A DNA stretch of 13,146 nucleotides from assembly GCA_031254735.1 (NCBI GenBank), contig JAIRTU010000119.1:1-13146 (forward strand), given 5' to 3'. This DNA is from Bacteroidales bacterium (lineage in GTDB: Bacteria; Bacteroidota; Bacteroidia; Bacteroidales; WCHB1-69). Below the pieces are notes generated by a model. It did no database searches. It was not told the DNA's origin and saw nothing but the letters and a program-made list of their open reading frames with translations. The translations under genes were made by a program, and so were the position numbers. Shown in pieces: positions 1 through 5,820 of this stretch; the first letter of the stretch is position 1; each line of letters opens with the position of its first letter.

Positions 1-1
1 G

Positions 2-9
2 CAAAGATA
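2..9 (-). promoter_or_regulatory. Promoter -7 box for a leftward gene outside the window
   Basis: Read on the minus strand, these bases are TATCTTTG, an exact match to the Bacteroidota -7 consensus TAnnTTTG. The identical box sits at 300-307 on the plus strand, so the repeat-rich stretch between them looks like a divergent promoter region. No TTG -33 element is visible at the usual 17-23 base spacing, and the gene it would drive lies left of the window. The call rests on one eight-base motif. Confidence 0.4.
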
Positions 10-22
10 CAATTTTTTCATT

Positions 23-109
23 TTGTCTGAACTATGCTTTTTTGTTGTTTGAACTATGATTAAATTGTCTGAACTGTGATTTTTTGTGATTTATGTGATT
101 GCTGTGATT
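23..109. repeat. Left arm of an inverted repeat with TGTGATT array
   Basis: This stretch is built from degenerate copies of a roughly 20-base unit, TTGTCTGAACTGTGATT plus a T or A tract: copies begin at 23, 45 and 65. It continues into a short array in which TGTGATT recurs at 75, 85, 94 and 103, a spacing of 9-10 bases. Bases 45-85 match the reverse complement of 210-250 at 38 of 41 positions, so the two blocks form a long imperfect inverted repeat with a loop of about 125 bases. It looks like a dispersed intergenic repeat of REP or MITE type, but only one locus is visible here. No ORF of note lies in it. Confidence 0.75.
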
Positions 110-115
110 AATTCA

Positions 116-146
116 AACCATTGAGGTTTTAAAAACCTCAAAGGTT
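116..146. repeat. 31-base near-perfect palindrome
   Basis: Bases 121-130 (TTGAGGTTTT) and 132-141 (AAAACCTCAA) are perfect reverse complements around one central A. The pairing extends outward through AACC (116-119) and GGTT (143-146) with one A/A mismatch. It sits in the loop between the two arms of the larger inverted repeat. It may be a nested part of the same element, a protein-binding site or a cruciform. It is not followed by a T-run, so a terminator is less likely. Confidence 0.7.
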
Positions 147-209
147 TAATCTGCACAAACGAAACAACAAAGCGTCATTAACCATTAACAATTGACAACT
201 AACCATTAT

Positions 210-250
210 AAAAAATCACAGTACAGACAATTTAATCACAGTTCAGACAA
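210..250. repeat. Right arm of the inverted repeat
   Basis: This 41-base arm is the reverse complement of 45-85 with three mismatches. It contains two inverted copies of the unit ending in CAGACAA (210-230 and 231-250), with AATCACA at 214 and 234. It ends about 50 bases before the promoter box of the downstream Fe-S gene. Bases 151-209 between the palindrome and this arm hold AC-rich sequence with repeated AACCATTA and no visible gene. Confidence 0.75.
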
Positions 251-299
251 TTGCATAACTAACCGGTTACCACTTACAACTAATCACTAAAAAATACGT

Positions 300-307
300 T
301 ATCTTTG
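300..307 (+). promoter_or_regulatory. Promoter -7 box of the Fe-S protein gene
   Basis: TATCTTTG exactly matches the Bacteroidota -7 consensus TAnnTTTG. There is no convincing TTG at the -33 position. Transcription would be expected to start several bases downstream, around 312-316, which places the upstream in-frame ATG at 309 outside or at the very edge of the transcript. This argues for translation from the ATG at 348. Confidence 0.55.
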
Positions 308-347
308 CATGCACAATATTCAAAACGAAAAGAAAGTAAAAGCGAAC

Positions 348-1646
348 ATGGAAAAATTGACCAAACAACAGATAGATGAAGCCGTTAAATTGCTGAAAAT
401 GCCGGCAGACAGCAAATTGATCACACATTTGAATGCCTGTGTGCATTGCGGGTTGTGTGCAGAGAGTTGTATGTTTTACAGGACGATGAAAGAAAATTCG
501 TTTATCCCGGCGTGTAAAGTCGATTTGGTTGCCTCGCTGTATCGCCGTTACTGCACGCTGACAGGCAGGGTTGTGCCTTTTTTGACCAACGCCCGCGAAC
601 TCGACGAAGAAACTGCCGAAAAGATGACAGATATGCTTTTCGGGTCTTGTACAATGTGCGGACGTTGTGTAAAACACTGTTCCATAGGCGTTGACATTCC
701 TTACATTGTGCATGTGGGTCGCCAAATGCTTGCCGCCATGGGTTTAGTGCCGCCCACGTTGCAGTCGACCGTGGATGCGGCTCTTGAAACAGGAAACAAT
801 ATGGCTATTCCTGCCGAAGATTTTACGGATACATTGCAATGGTTGGAAGAAGAACTTATCGATGAATACGGCTCGCAAGCCCGTATTCCGCTCAACGAGA
901 CAGGGAAAAGGGTCTTGTATACGCTGAACCCCAGAGAACCGAAGTTTTTTCCTTTGTCGATTTCCGCTATGGCGAAGATATTTTTTGCGGCAAAAGAAAG
1001 CTGGACTATCTCTACCAATATGTACGATGTAACCAATTATGGATTGTTCAACGGAAACAACGATCAAGCCAAGCAGATAGCCGAGCGTCTGCACGACGAA
1101 GTCATCGACATGCAGGCTCAGGTGCTTGTGTTGGGCGAATGCGGACACGGAACACGTGCCAATCGTTGGGAAGCACCCAATTATCTGCACCGGAAATACG
1201 AGTTTGACGTGATCTCTGTCGTTGAACTTATCAACAAATATATTCGTCGGGGGAGGATACGGTTGGATAAATTGCTGAACCCTGAACTTGTTACCATTCA
1301 CGACCCCTGCAATCTGGTGCGTAACGGCGGTTTGACGTCCGAAATTCGGTTTGCGGTGCAACATTCGGTAAATGAATATGTGGAAATGAACCCTTACGGC
1401 ACGGATAATTTCTGCTGCGGTGGGGGAGGAGGTCTGTTGGCGATGAGCGAATACAACGAAAGACGTTTGAAAGCAGGCGAAATTAAAGCGGAACAAATCC
1501 GTGCTACGCAGGCAAAAGTGGTGGTTACGCCCTGTCATAACTGTGTAGACCAGCTTACGCAATTAAATCATACGTATAAATTGGGAGTGAAGATTAAAAC
1601 AATTGCAGAAATAGTCGCCGATGCACTTGTTTTGGAAACCGTCTGA
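348..1646 (+). CDS. (Fe-S)-binding heterodisulfide reductase-like protein
   Basis: A 432-residue soluble protein with the architecture of HdrC/HdrB-type fusions (also HmcF and TmcB): an N-terminal double 4Fe-4S ferredoxin-like domain followed by cysteine-rich CCG-type domains. The first cluster motif is C31-x2-C34-x2-C37-x3-C41 and the second is C101-x2-C104-x2-C107-x3-C111. The C-terminal half carries HDPC, FCCGGGGG and TPCHNC, typical of the CCG (DUF224) domain that binds a non-cubane or additional cluster. It probably passes electrons between a redox partner and a thiol/disulfide or quinone pool; the partner is unknown. I start it at 348, not at the in-frame ATG at 309, because the promoter box at 300-307 abuts that ATG. 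It stands alone, with no hdrA, flavoprotein or cytochrome gene beside it inside the window. The family is firm, the exact role is not. Confidence 0.88.
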   Translation: MEKLTKQQIDEAVKLLKMPADSKLITHLNACVHCGLCAESCMFYRTMKENSFIPACKVDLVASLYRRYCTLTGRVVPFLTNARELDEETAEKMTDMLFGSCTMCGRCVKHCSIGVDIPYIVHVGRQMLAAMGLVPPTLQSTVDAALETGNNMAIPAEDFTDTLQWLEEELIDEYGSQARIPLNETGKRVLYTLNPREPKFFPLSISAMAKIFFAAKESWTISTNMYDVTNYGLFNGNNDQAKQIAERLHDEVIDMQAQVLVLGECGHGTRANRWEAPNYLHRKYEFDVISVVELINKYIRRGRIRLDKLLNPELVTIHDPCNLVRNGGLTSEIRFAVQHSVNEYVEMNPYGTDNFCCGGGGGLLAMSEYNERRLKAGEIKAEQIRATQAKVVVTPCHNCVDQLTQLNHTYKLGVKIKTIAEIVADALVLETV

Positions 1647-1696
1647 ACAATACCTGTGCAATTTCGATGTAAATAGGCTCTCAAACACCGACCGCC

Positions 1697-1753
1697 GGCA
1701 TCGAATAGCTCTATTCGCCGCCCGACAATAAAGCGGAAACTACGCATTTCCGC
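1697..1753. terminator. Two hairpins between convergent genes
   Basis: CGAATAG (1702-1708) and CTATTCG (1711-1717) form a perfect inverted repeat, extended by GGC/GCC at 1697-1699 and 1720-1722. A second stem, GCGGAAA (1733-1739) with TTTCCGC (1747-1753), spans the prfB stop codon; on the minus strand it is followed by TTTATTG. They lie where the Fe-S gene (+) and prfB (-) converge, so they plausibly end transcription from both sides. Neither has a strong U-tract, so the call is tentative. Confidence 0.4.
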
Positions 1754-2832
1754 CGAACATCATCAAATAGGCTTTTAAAAAACCGTCAATATCACCGTCC
1801 AAAACGGCTTGTGTGTTGCCTGTTTCGTAGGCGGTGCGATTGTCTTTCACCAATTTGTACGGATGAAGAACATAATTGCGGATTTGAGACCCCCATTCTA
1901 TGCGTTTCTTCGTGCTTTCTATCTCGTTGATTTTAGCATATTTTTTCTGCAACTCTATCTCGTACAAACGCGATTTGAGCATTTGGATAGCTTTTTCTTT
2001 GTTTTGCAACTGCGAACGTGTCTCCTGACATTCGATCACCAATCCCGAAGGCTGATGATGCAGCCGAACCGCGGTCTCTACCTTGTTAACATTCTGCCCG
2101 CCGGGTCCACCCGAACGAAAAGTATCCCACGAAATATCGCCCGCATTGACGGTGATATTAATATTGTCGTCCACCACAGGACACGCAAATACCGAAGCAA
2201 ACGAAGTATGACGTTTGTTTGCCGCATCAAAAGGCGACAGCCGAACCAAACGATGCACGCCGCTTTCTCCTTTCAGATTGCCGTAGCCGTATTCTCCGTC
2301 CAACTCGATAGTGGCAGATTTTATTCCGGCAACATCACCCTCTTGACGGTCGAGGAGTTTTATTTTGCAGTTGTGCCGCTCGCCCCAACGGATATACATT
2401 CTAAGCAACATCTCTGCCCAATCGCAGCTTTCTGTTCCGCCTGCACCGGAATTGATCGTGAGGATAACACTCAAACGGTCTTCTTCGTTGTTCATCATTC
2501 GGCGAAATTCCAACTCTTCCACCGCACCGATTGCCTTGTTGTAGACTTCCTCGCATTCGCTTTCGGTCATTTCTTCCATAGAAAAAAATTCAAAAGCAAT
2601 CACGGCTTCATCTGCCAGCTGTTGTGTTTTGGAAAAGGCTTCCGTCCACGACTTCAACCCGCTGACAGCTTTGAGTTTCTTCTCTGCTTCCTGCGGATTG
2701 TCCCAAAAACCGACCGTTTGTGTTTCTTCTTCTTTTTGTTTTATATCTTCGAGCTTACTGTCGACGTCAAAGATACCTCCTTAGCTCACCGAGCCTTTTC
2801 GACAAATCTTTTATCAGATCGTTGTTTATCAT
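1740..2832 (-). CDS. prfB: Peptide chain release factor 2, with programmed +1 frameshift
   Basis: RF2 ends translation at UGA and UAA by recognising the stop codon and triggering peptidyl-tRNA hydrolysis on the ribosome. The gene is in two frames: ATG at 2832 opens a 21-codon frame that ends in TGA at 2769-2767, and a +1 slip on the preceding CTT (2772-2770) continues at GAC (2768) to TAG at 1740, giving 363 residues. The joined product has the normal RF2 N-terminus, with GFWDNP soon after the shift. The SPF anticodon-like tripeptide is at about 199-201 and GGQ, the hydrolysis motif, at about 244-246, close to the E. coli positions 205-207 and 250-252. An annotation beginning only at 2657 would miss the first 58 residues. 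It starts 9 bases after the DUF1295 stop codon, in the same frame, so the two genes are almost certainly co-transcribed. Confidence 0.96.
2766..2783 (-). promoter_or_regulatory. RF2 programmed +1 frameshift site
   Basis: On the minus strand the site reads TAAGGAGGT-AT-CTT-TGA-C. It has the three known parts: an internal SD-like element (AGGAGG, 2781-2776) three bases before the slippery CTT, the in-frame UGA, and a following C that makes UGAC a poor terminator. When RF2 is scarce the ribosome pauses at UGA and slips +1 on CUU, so RF2 autoregulates its own synthesis. The SD-like part matches nine bases of the usual 16S 3' end, more than the AGGGGG of E. coli. Confidence 0.95.
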
Positions 2833-2841
2833 GATTAACTG

Positions 2842-3714
2842 TTATTTTTTTGTAAAACAGGGAATGATTCTTCCTGTAACTTTAATATAATCTGCGTAAT
2901 CGGGTTTGCTGCTCAATTGCTGTTTCTCCATCATCGGAACGCTGACAAATACAAACAGCGCATTGTTGACCAATGGGCAACCTATCAGCCACCAATATTG
3001 CGGTGCAATCGAAATATAAATAAAACATACTCCCCACCACATCAATATTTCGCCCAGATAATTCGGGTGGCGAGAATATTTCCACAAGCCTTCGCAACAG
3101 ACTTTCCCTTTGTGATGCTTGCGAAAACGATGCATTTGAATGTCGGAAACCAATTGCAGCAATGCCGCACCGATACATAATGCAAAACTCAAACAGGTAA
3201 ATATATTGGCAGAAATATCGACCTGCAAGGTGTAAATGGCAGGAATTAAAGCGATAAAGACAACCAAAGTCGGCACAAAGTGAATGCCTGTAAAATTGAC
3301 CAACTGCCAGATCTTGGGGTTTTCTTCTTTGAGTTTTGTATAACGCCAATCTTGATGACAGAAGTTGGGAAACGTATATATCCAATTTACTGTCAGACGA
3401 ACAGCCCAAAACCAAACGGCAATCAGCAACAGTATCGCCGAAGTGCTGAATATTCCGTAATGAAAAGCCAAAAAAGTCAGTATGATGGGCGGTGCGACAC
3501 TCCAATAGGGGTCGTAGGCAGACGAATTGCCAATCCACCACCCAAACAACCATATTACAACCGTAGCGACAAAATCGGCAAGAAAGAGAAACAGTATATC
3601 CTCTCCGCTTTTGTTGAAAGAGAAGACAAAAATGCCTGTCAAGGTCGCCACGACATACATTAGCACAACGATTAGATAACTCGCACTCTTGGATTGTTTG
3701 ATTTTGTTCAGCAT
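2842..3714 (-). CDS. DUF1295 / steroid 5-alpha-reductase-like membrane protein
   Basis: A 290-residue, very hydrophobic protein with about seven predicted membrane segments, the first near residues 13-31. The C-terminal region has the hallmark CCEGLWKYSRHPNYLGE (around residues 205-222), shared by DUF1295, steroid 5-alpha-reductase C-terminal and isoprenylcysteine methyltransferase-like proteins; in related enzymes this region binds NADPH or S-adenosylmethionine. The substrate is unknown, and a lipid or isoprenoid reductase is only an inference from the fold. Length is typical for the family. The gene lies immediately upstream of prfB on the minus strand with a 9-base gap, probably a simple shared transcript. 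Upstream (3715-3998) is a divergent intergenic region with terC. I found no exact promoter box on this strand there; TTATTTTG at 3773-3766 is one mismatch from consensus. Confidence 0.85.
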   Translation of the reverse strand: MLNKIKQSKSASYLIVVLMYVVATLTGIFVFSFNKSGEDILFLFLADFVATVVIWLFGWWIGNSSAYDPYWSVAPPIILTFLAFHYGIFSTSAILLLIAVWFWAVRLTVNWIYTFPNFCHQDWRYTKLKEENPKIWQLVNFTGIHFVPTLVVFIALIPAIYTLQVDISANIFTCLSFALCIGAALLQLVSDIQMHRFRKHHKGKVCCEGLWKYSRHPNYLGEILMWWGVCFIYISIAPQYWWLIGCPLVNNALFVFVSVPMMEKQQLSSKPDYADYIKVTGRIIPCFTKK

Positions 3715-3902
3715 ATCGACTGTTGTTTATTTTTTTATTCCCGATAATTACATTCATTTAACGGACAAAATAAGTTTTAGTATAATTCCGGCGATTTTTA
3801 TTTGGCAACTCATTGTTCATTTTCTCTTTGAGATTGTTTTCGTCTTTGTGTTGCCTCGCTTTTTGTTGTGGCACGGTTGAAAGAAAATTTTTCGGAATAC
3901 GT

Positions 3903-3930
3903 TTGCAGAACAAAAAAAGTTATATTTTTG
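3903..3930 (+). promoter_or_regulatory. Promoter of the terC-family gene
   Basis: TTG at 3903-3905, 17 bases, then TATTTTTG at 3923-3930 is a complete match to the Bacteroidota promoter form TTG-N17-23-TAnnTTTG. The expected 5' UTR is about 60 bases, A/T-rich and without SD sequence. That is too short for the yybP-ykoY manganese riboswitch often found before terC-like genes. Confidence 0.65.
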
Positions 3931-3998
3931 CAGACCATTTAAAAAAAACATACGGCGTTGCTATACATTATTTATATATAAAGAAAACATAAAACACG

Positions 3999-5054
3999 AT
4001 GAATGAAATTTTATTTTTAGGCGGATTTCTTATTTTGATAGCTCTTTTTTTGGCGTTCGACTTGGGTGTTGTCAACAGGAAAAATCATGTGATTTCTTTC
4101 AAAGAAGCCCTGACGTGGACTTGTATTTGGATAGGAATGGCGTTGCTGTTCTATGTTTTTCTTCATTTTCGAGCCGAATGGATTCATGGCATAGACACGT
4201 TGGAAAAACTTCAATATATAAATGCAAAACACAAACACGGCATTGTCATCAACGAGGTGCTTGGTTTTGAAGCCAATCTGGAAATGTACCGCAAGGCGAT
4301 GTCGTTGGAATATATTACAGGCTATCTGATAGAAAAGGCGTTGTCGGTAGATAATATTTTTGTGATGATAATGATATTTTTGAGTTTCAAAGTCGAGCCG
4401 AAGTATTATCATAAAGTCTTGTTTTGGGGGATATTGGGTGCTGTGGTCATGCGTTTTCTGTTCATTTTCTTAATGGCGGCTCTTGTGCAGCGGTTTGCTT
4501 TTATTCTTTGGCTGTTTGGCGGAATATTGATTGTTACAGGCGTTAAGATGTTTTTGGAACGGAACAAAAAAGAAGCGATCAACATGCGCAAACACCCTGT
4601 TGTGCGTTTCTCCTCGAAATATCTGCCGGTAACACGTAATTTTTATGAGGGGAATTTCTTTGTCAAATTGCGTGGACGGCATTTCTTTACGCCATTGTTT
4701 TTGGTGCTGCTGATTATTGAATTTTCAGATGTTATTTTTGCCGTCGATTCTATTCCTGCCATCTTTTCGGTAACGTTAGATCCGTATATTGTTTTCTTTT
4801 CCAATATTTTTGCCATTTTGGGATTGCGTTCTTTGTTTTTTGTTTTGAGCAATGTGATGGACAAGTTTTCGTATTTAAAAACAGGGCTTTCGGTATTGCT
4901 TACCTTTATTGGCGTGAAAATGCTGTTGCACGGAATTTTCCACATCACCATAGGAACAGGGCTTTCGCTGTTGATCATCGTAGGCATTTTGAGCGTTTGT
5001 ATCATCGCCTCTGTGCTGTTCCCTCCGAAAAAACGAGCGGTGAATAACGAATAA
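3999..5054 (+). CDS. TerC/Alx family integral membrane protein, probable metal exporter
   Basis: A 351-residue inner-membrane protein with about nine hydrophobic segments (roughly 4-22, 39-57, 103-130, 139-160, 165-184, 232-254, 266-287, 293-312, 320-340). It carries both signature acidic motifs of the TerC family: EKALSVDN at 112-119 in one helix and EFSDVIFAVDSIPA at 241-254 in another. The conserved aspartates (D118, D244, D250) are thought to bind the cation. Alx and related members export Mn2+ in other bacteria; tellurite resistance was the name-giving phenotype and need not apply. Residues 58-100 form a soluble loop with several His and Lys, common in the longer Alx-type members. It has its own promoter and appears monocistronic. 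Family is certain; the transported metal is inferred. Confidence 0.92.
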   Translation: MNEILFLGGFLILIALFLAFDLGVVNRKNHVISFKEALTWTCIWIGMALLFYVFLHFRAEWIHGIDTLEKLQYINAKHKHGIVINEVLGFEANLEMYRKAMSLEYITGYLIEKALSVDNIFVMIMIFLSFKVEPKYYHKVLFWGILGAVVMRFLFIFLMAALVQRFAFILWLFGGILIVTGVKMFLERNKKEAINMRKHPVVRFSSKYLPVTRNFYEGNFFVKLRGRHFFTPLFLVLLIIEFSDVIFAVDSIPAIFSVTLDPYIVFFSNIFAILGLRSLFFVLSNVMDKFSYLKTGLSVLLTFIGVKMLLHGIFHITIGTGLSLLIIVGILSVCIIASVLFPPKKRAVNNE

Positions 5055-5210
5055 TGTGTCCTTTCATAAATGAAGTCGACAATATTTTGTTGCAGACCGC
5101 AAAGCGAGGCAATATGCCGCTCTCATCTGCCGAAAAGCGGGATTTCTATACAATTACTTTGCGTGTTTTGTTCTTTTTATGAGTAAAATCAGATGAAAAA
5201 AACAATGGTT

Positions 5211-5243
5211 TTGGTGGCGGTAAAAATATTTTTACTATCTTTG
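5211..5243 (+). promoter_or_regulatory. Promoter of the DUF1599-nadE operon
   Basis: TTG at 5211-5213, 22 bases, then TATCTTTG at 5236-5243 fits the Bacteroidota promoter form. The transcript would begin near 5250, leaving a very short leader before the ATG at 5266. The rest of the 5055-5265 gap shows only a weak CCGCT/AGCGG pairing and no obvious terminator for the terC-like gene. Confidence 0.6.
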
Positions 5244-5265
5244 CTCACAAATTTCAAATCTATTT

Positions 5266-5805
5266 ATGAGTAGTACATTACAAGAATTTGACGGTGTTAT
5301 CGCTTTGTGCAAGGACATTTTCCTCAAGAAAATGCACGATTACGATACGGCGTGGCGTATATTGAGAACATCTTCCATCACCGATTTGATTTATATCAAA
5401 GCTCAACGGATCAGAAGCGTACAGGAAAAAGGCGTATGCAAAGTAGATGAAGATATTCTGTCCGAGTTTCGGGGAATTATCAATTATACCGTTATGGCTC
5501 AAATTCAGCTTGCTTCTTCTCCCGTTTCGATGAAAAATATCTATTTGTCGCACGAAGAGATTATTGTTATGTACGATATGTATGTTCAGAAAGCAAAAGA
5601 CCTTCTCTCGGACAAAAATCATGATTACGATGAAGCGTGGAGAGACATGCGTATAAGTTCCATCACGGATATTATTCTGATGAAATTGCTTCGCATCAAG
5701 CAGATAGAAGATAATAATGAAAAAACACTTATCTCCGAAGGCTTGGATGCCAATTATTACGATATTCTCAATTATGCTGTTTTCGCATTGATAAAATTAA
5801 CTTAA
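5266..5805 (+). CDS. DUF1599 protein with internal duplication
   Basis: A 179-residue, mostly alpha-helical soluble protein made of two copies of one module. Copy A (about 15-82) and copy B (about 107-178) each contain HDYD-x-AWR (24-31 and 119-126), SSITD (36-40 and 131-135), a Lys/Arg-rich helix and a final INY or LNY segment. DUF1599 is, as I recall, also called nucleotide modification associated domain 1, found in phage and bacterial proteins; its biochemical role is not established. The conserved Asp/Tyr/Trp/Arg pattern suggests a ligand site per module, but that is inference. It opens an operon with a DoxX-like protein (15-base gap) and nadE. The start at 5266 fits the promoter box at 5236-5243. 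No signal peptide or membrane segment is visible. Confidence 0.85.
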   Translation: MSSTLQEFDGVIALCKDIFLKKMHDYDTAWRILRTSSITDLIYIKAQRIRSVQEKGVCKVDEDILSEFRGIINYTVMAQIQLASSPVSMKNIYLSHEEIIVMYDMYVQKAKDLLSDKNHDYDEAWRDMRISSITDIILMKLLRIKQIEDNNEKTLISEGLDANYYDILNYAVFALIKLT

Positions 5806-5820
5806 AAAAAATATAGGCTT

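Noticed and set aside
75..240. CRISPR-like array from the regularly spaced TGTGATT/AATCACA units
   Set aside because: Units are too short, spacing is 2-3 bases between seven-base words, the copies occur in both orientations and no cas gene is nearby.
744..1562. 272-codon minus-strand frame inside the Fe-S protein gene
   Set aside because: Antisense shadow of a gene with two perfect 4Fe-4S motifs and CCG motifs; the shadow product shows no family features.
1740..2832. prfB as a frameshifted pseudogene
   Set aside because: The break is the conserved programmed +1 site (SD-like element, CTT, TGA, C) at codon 22, and the joined product is full length.
1809..2834. 341-codon open frame on the plus strand
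   Set aside because: It lies entirely antisense to prfB, whose motifs and frameshift are certain. The translation has low-complexity runs of Phe and no recognisable domain.
2882..3757. 291-codon minus-strand frame overlapping the DUF1295 gene
   Set aside because: It is the same strand in another frame; its product has no membrane pattern or family motif, while the 2842-3714 frame has the full DUF1295 signature.
3766..3773. Possible minus-strand -7 box (TTATTTTG) for the DUF1295-prfB pair
   Set aside because: It misses the invariant TA at its start and has no TTG at a suitable distance, so it is not listed as a promoter.
3689..3880. 63-codon hydrophobic plus-strand frame in the divergent intergenic region
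   Set aside because: It begins antisense inside the DUF1295 start, has no promoter box, and its hydrophobicity follows from T-rich DNA.
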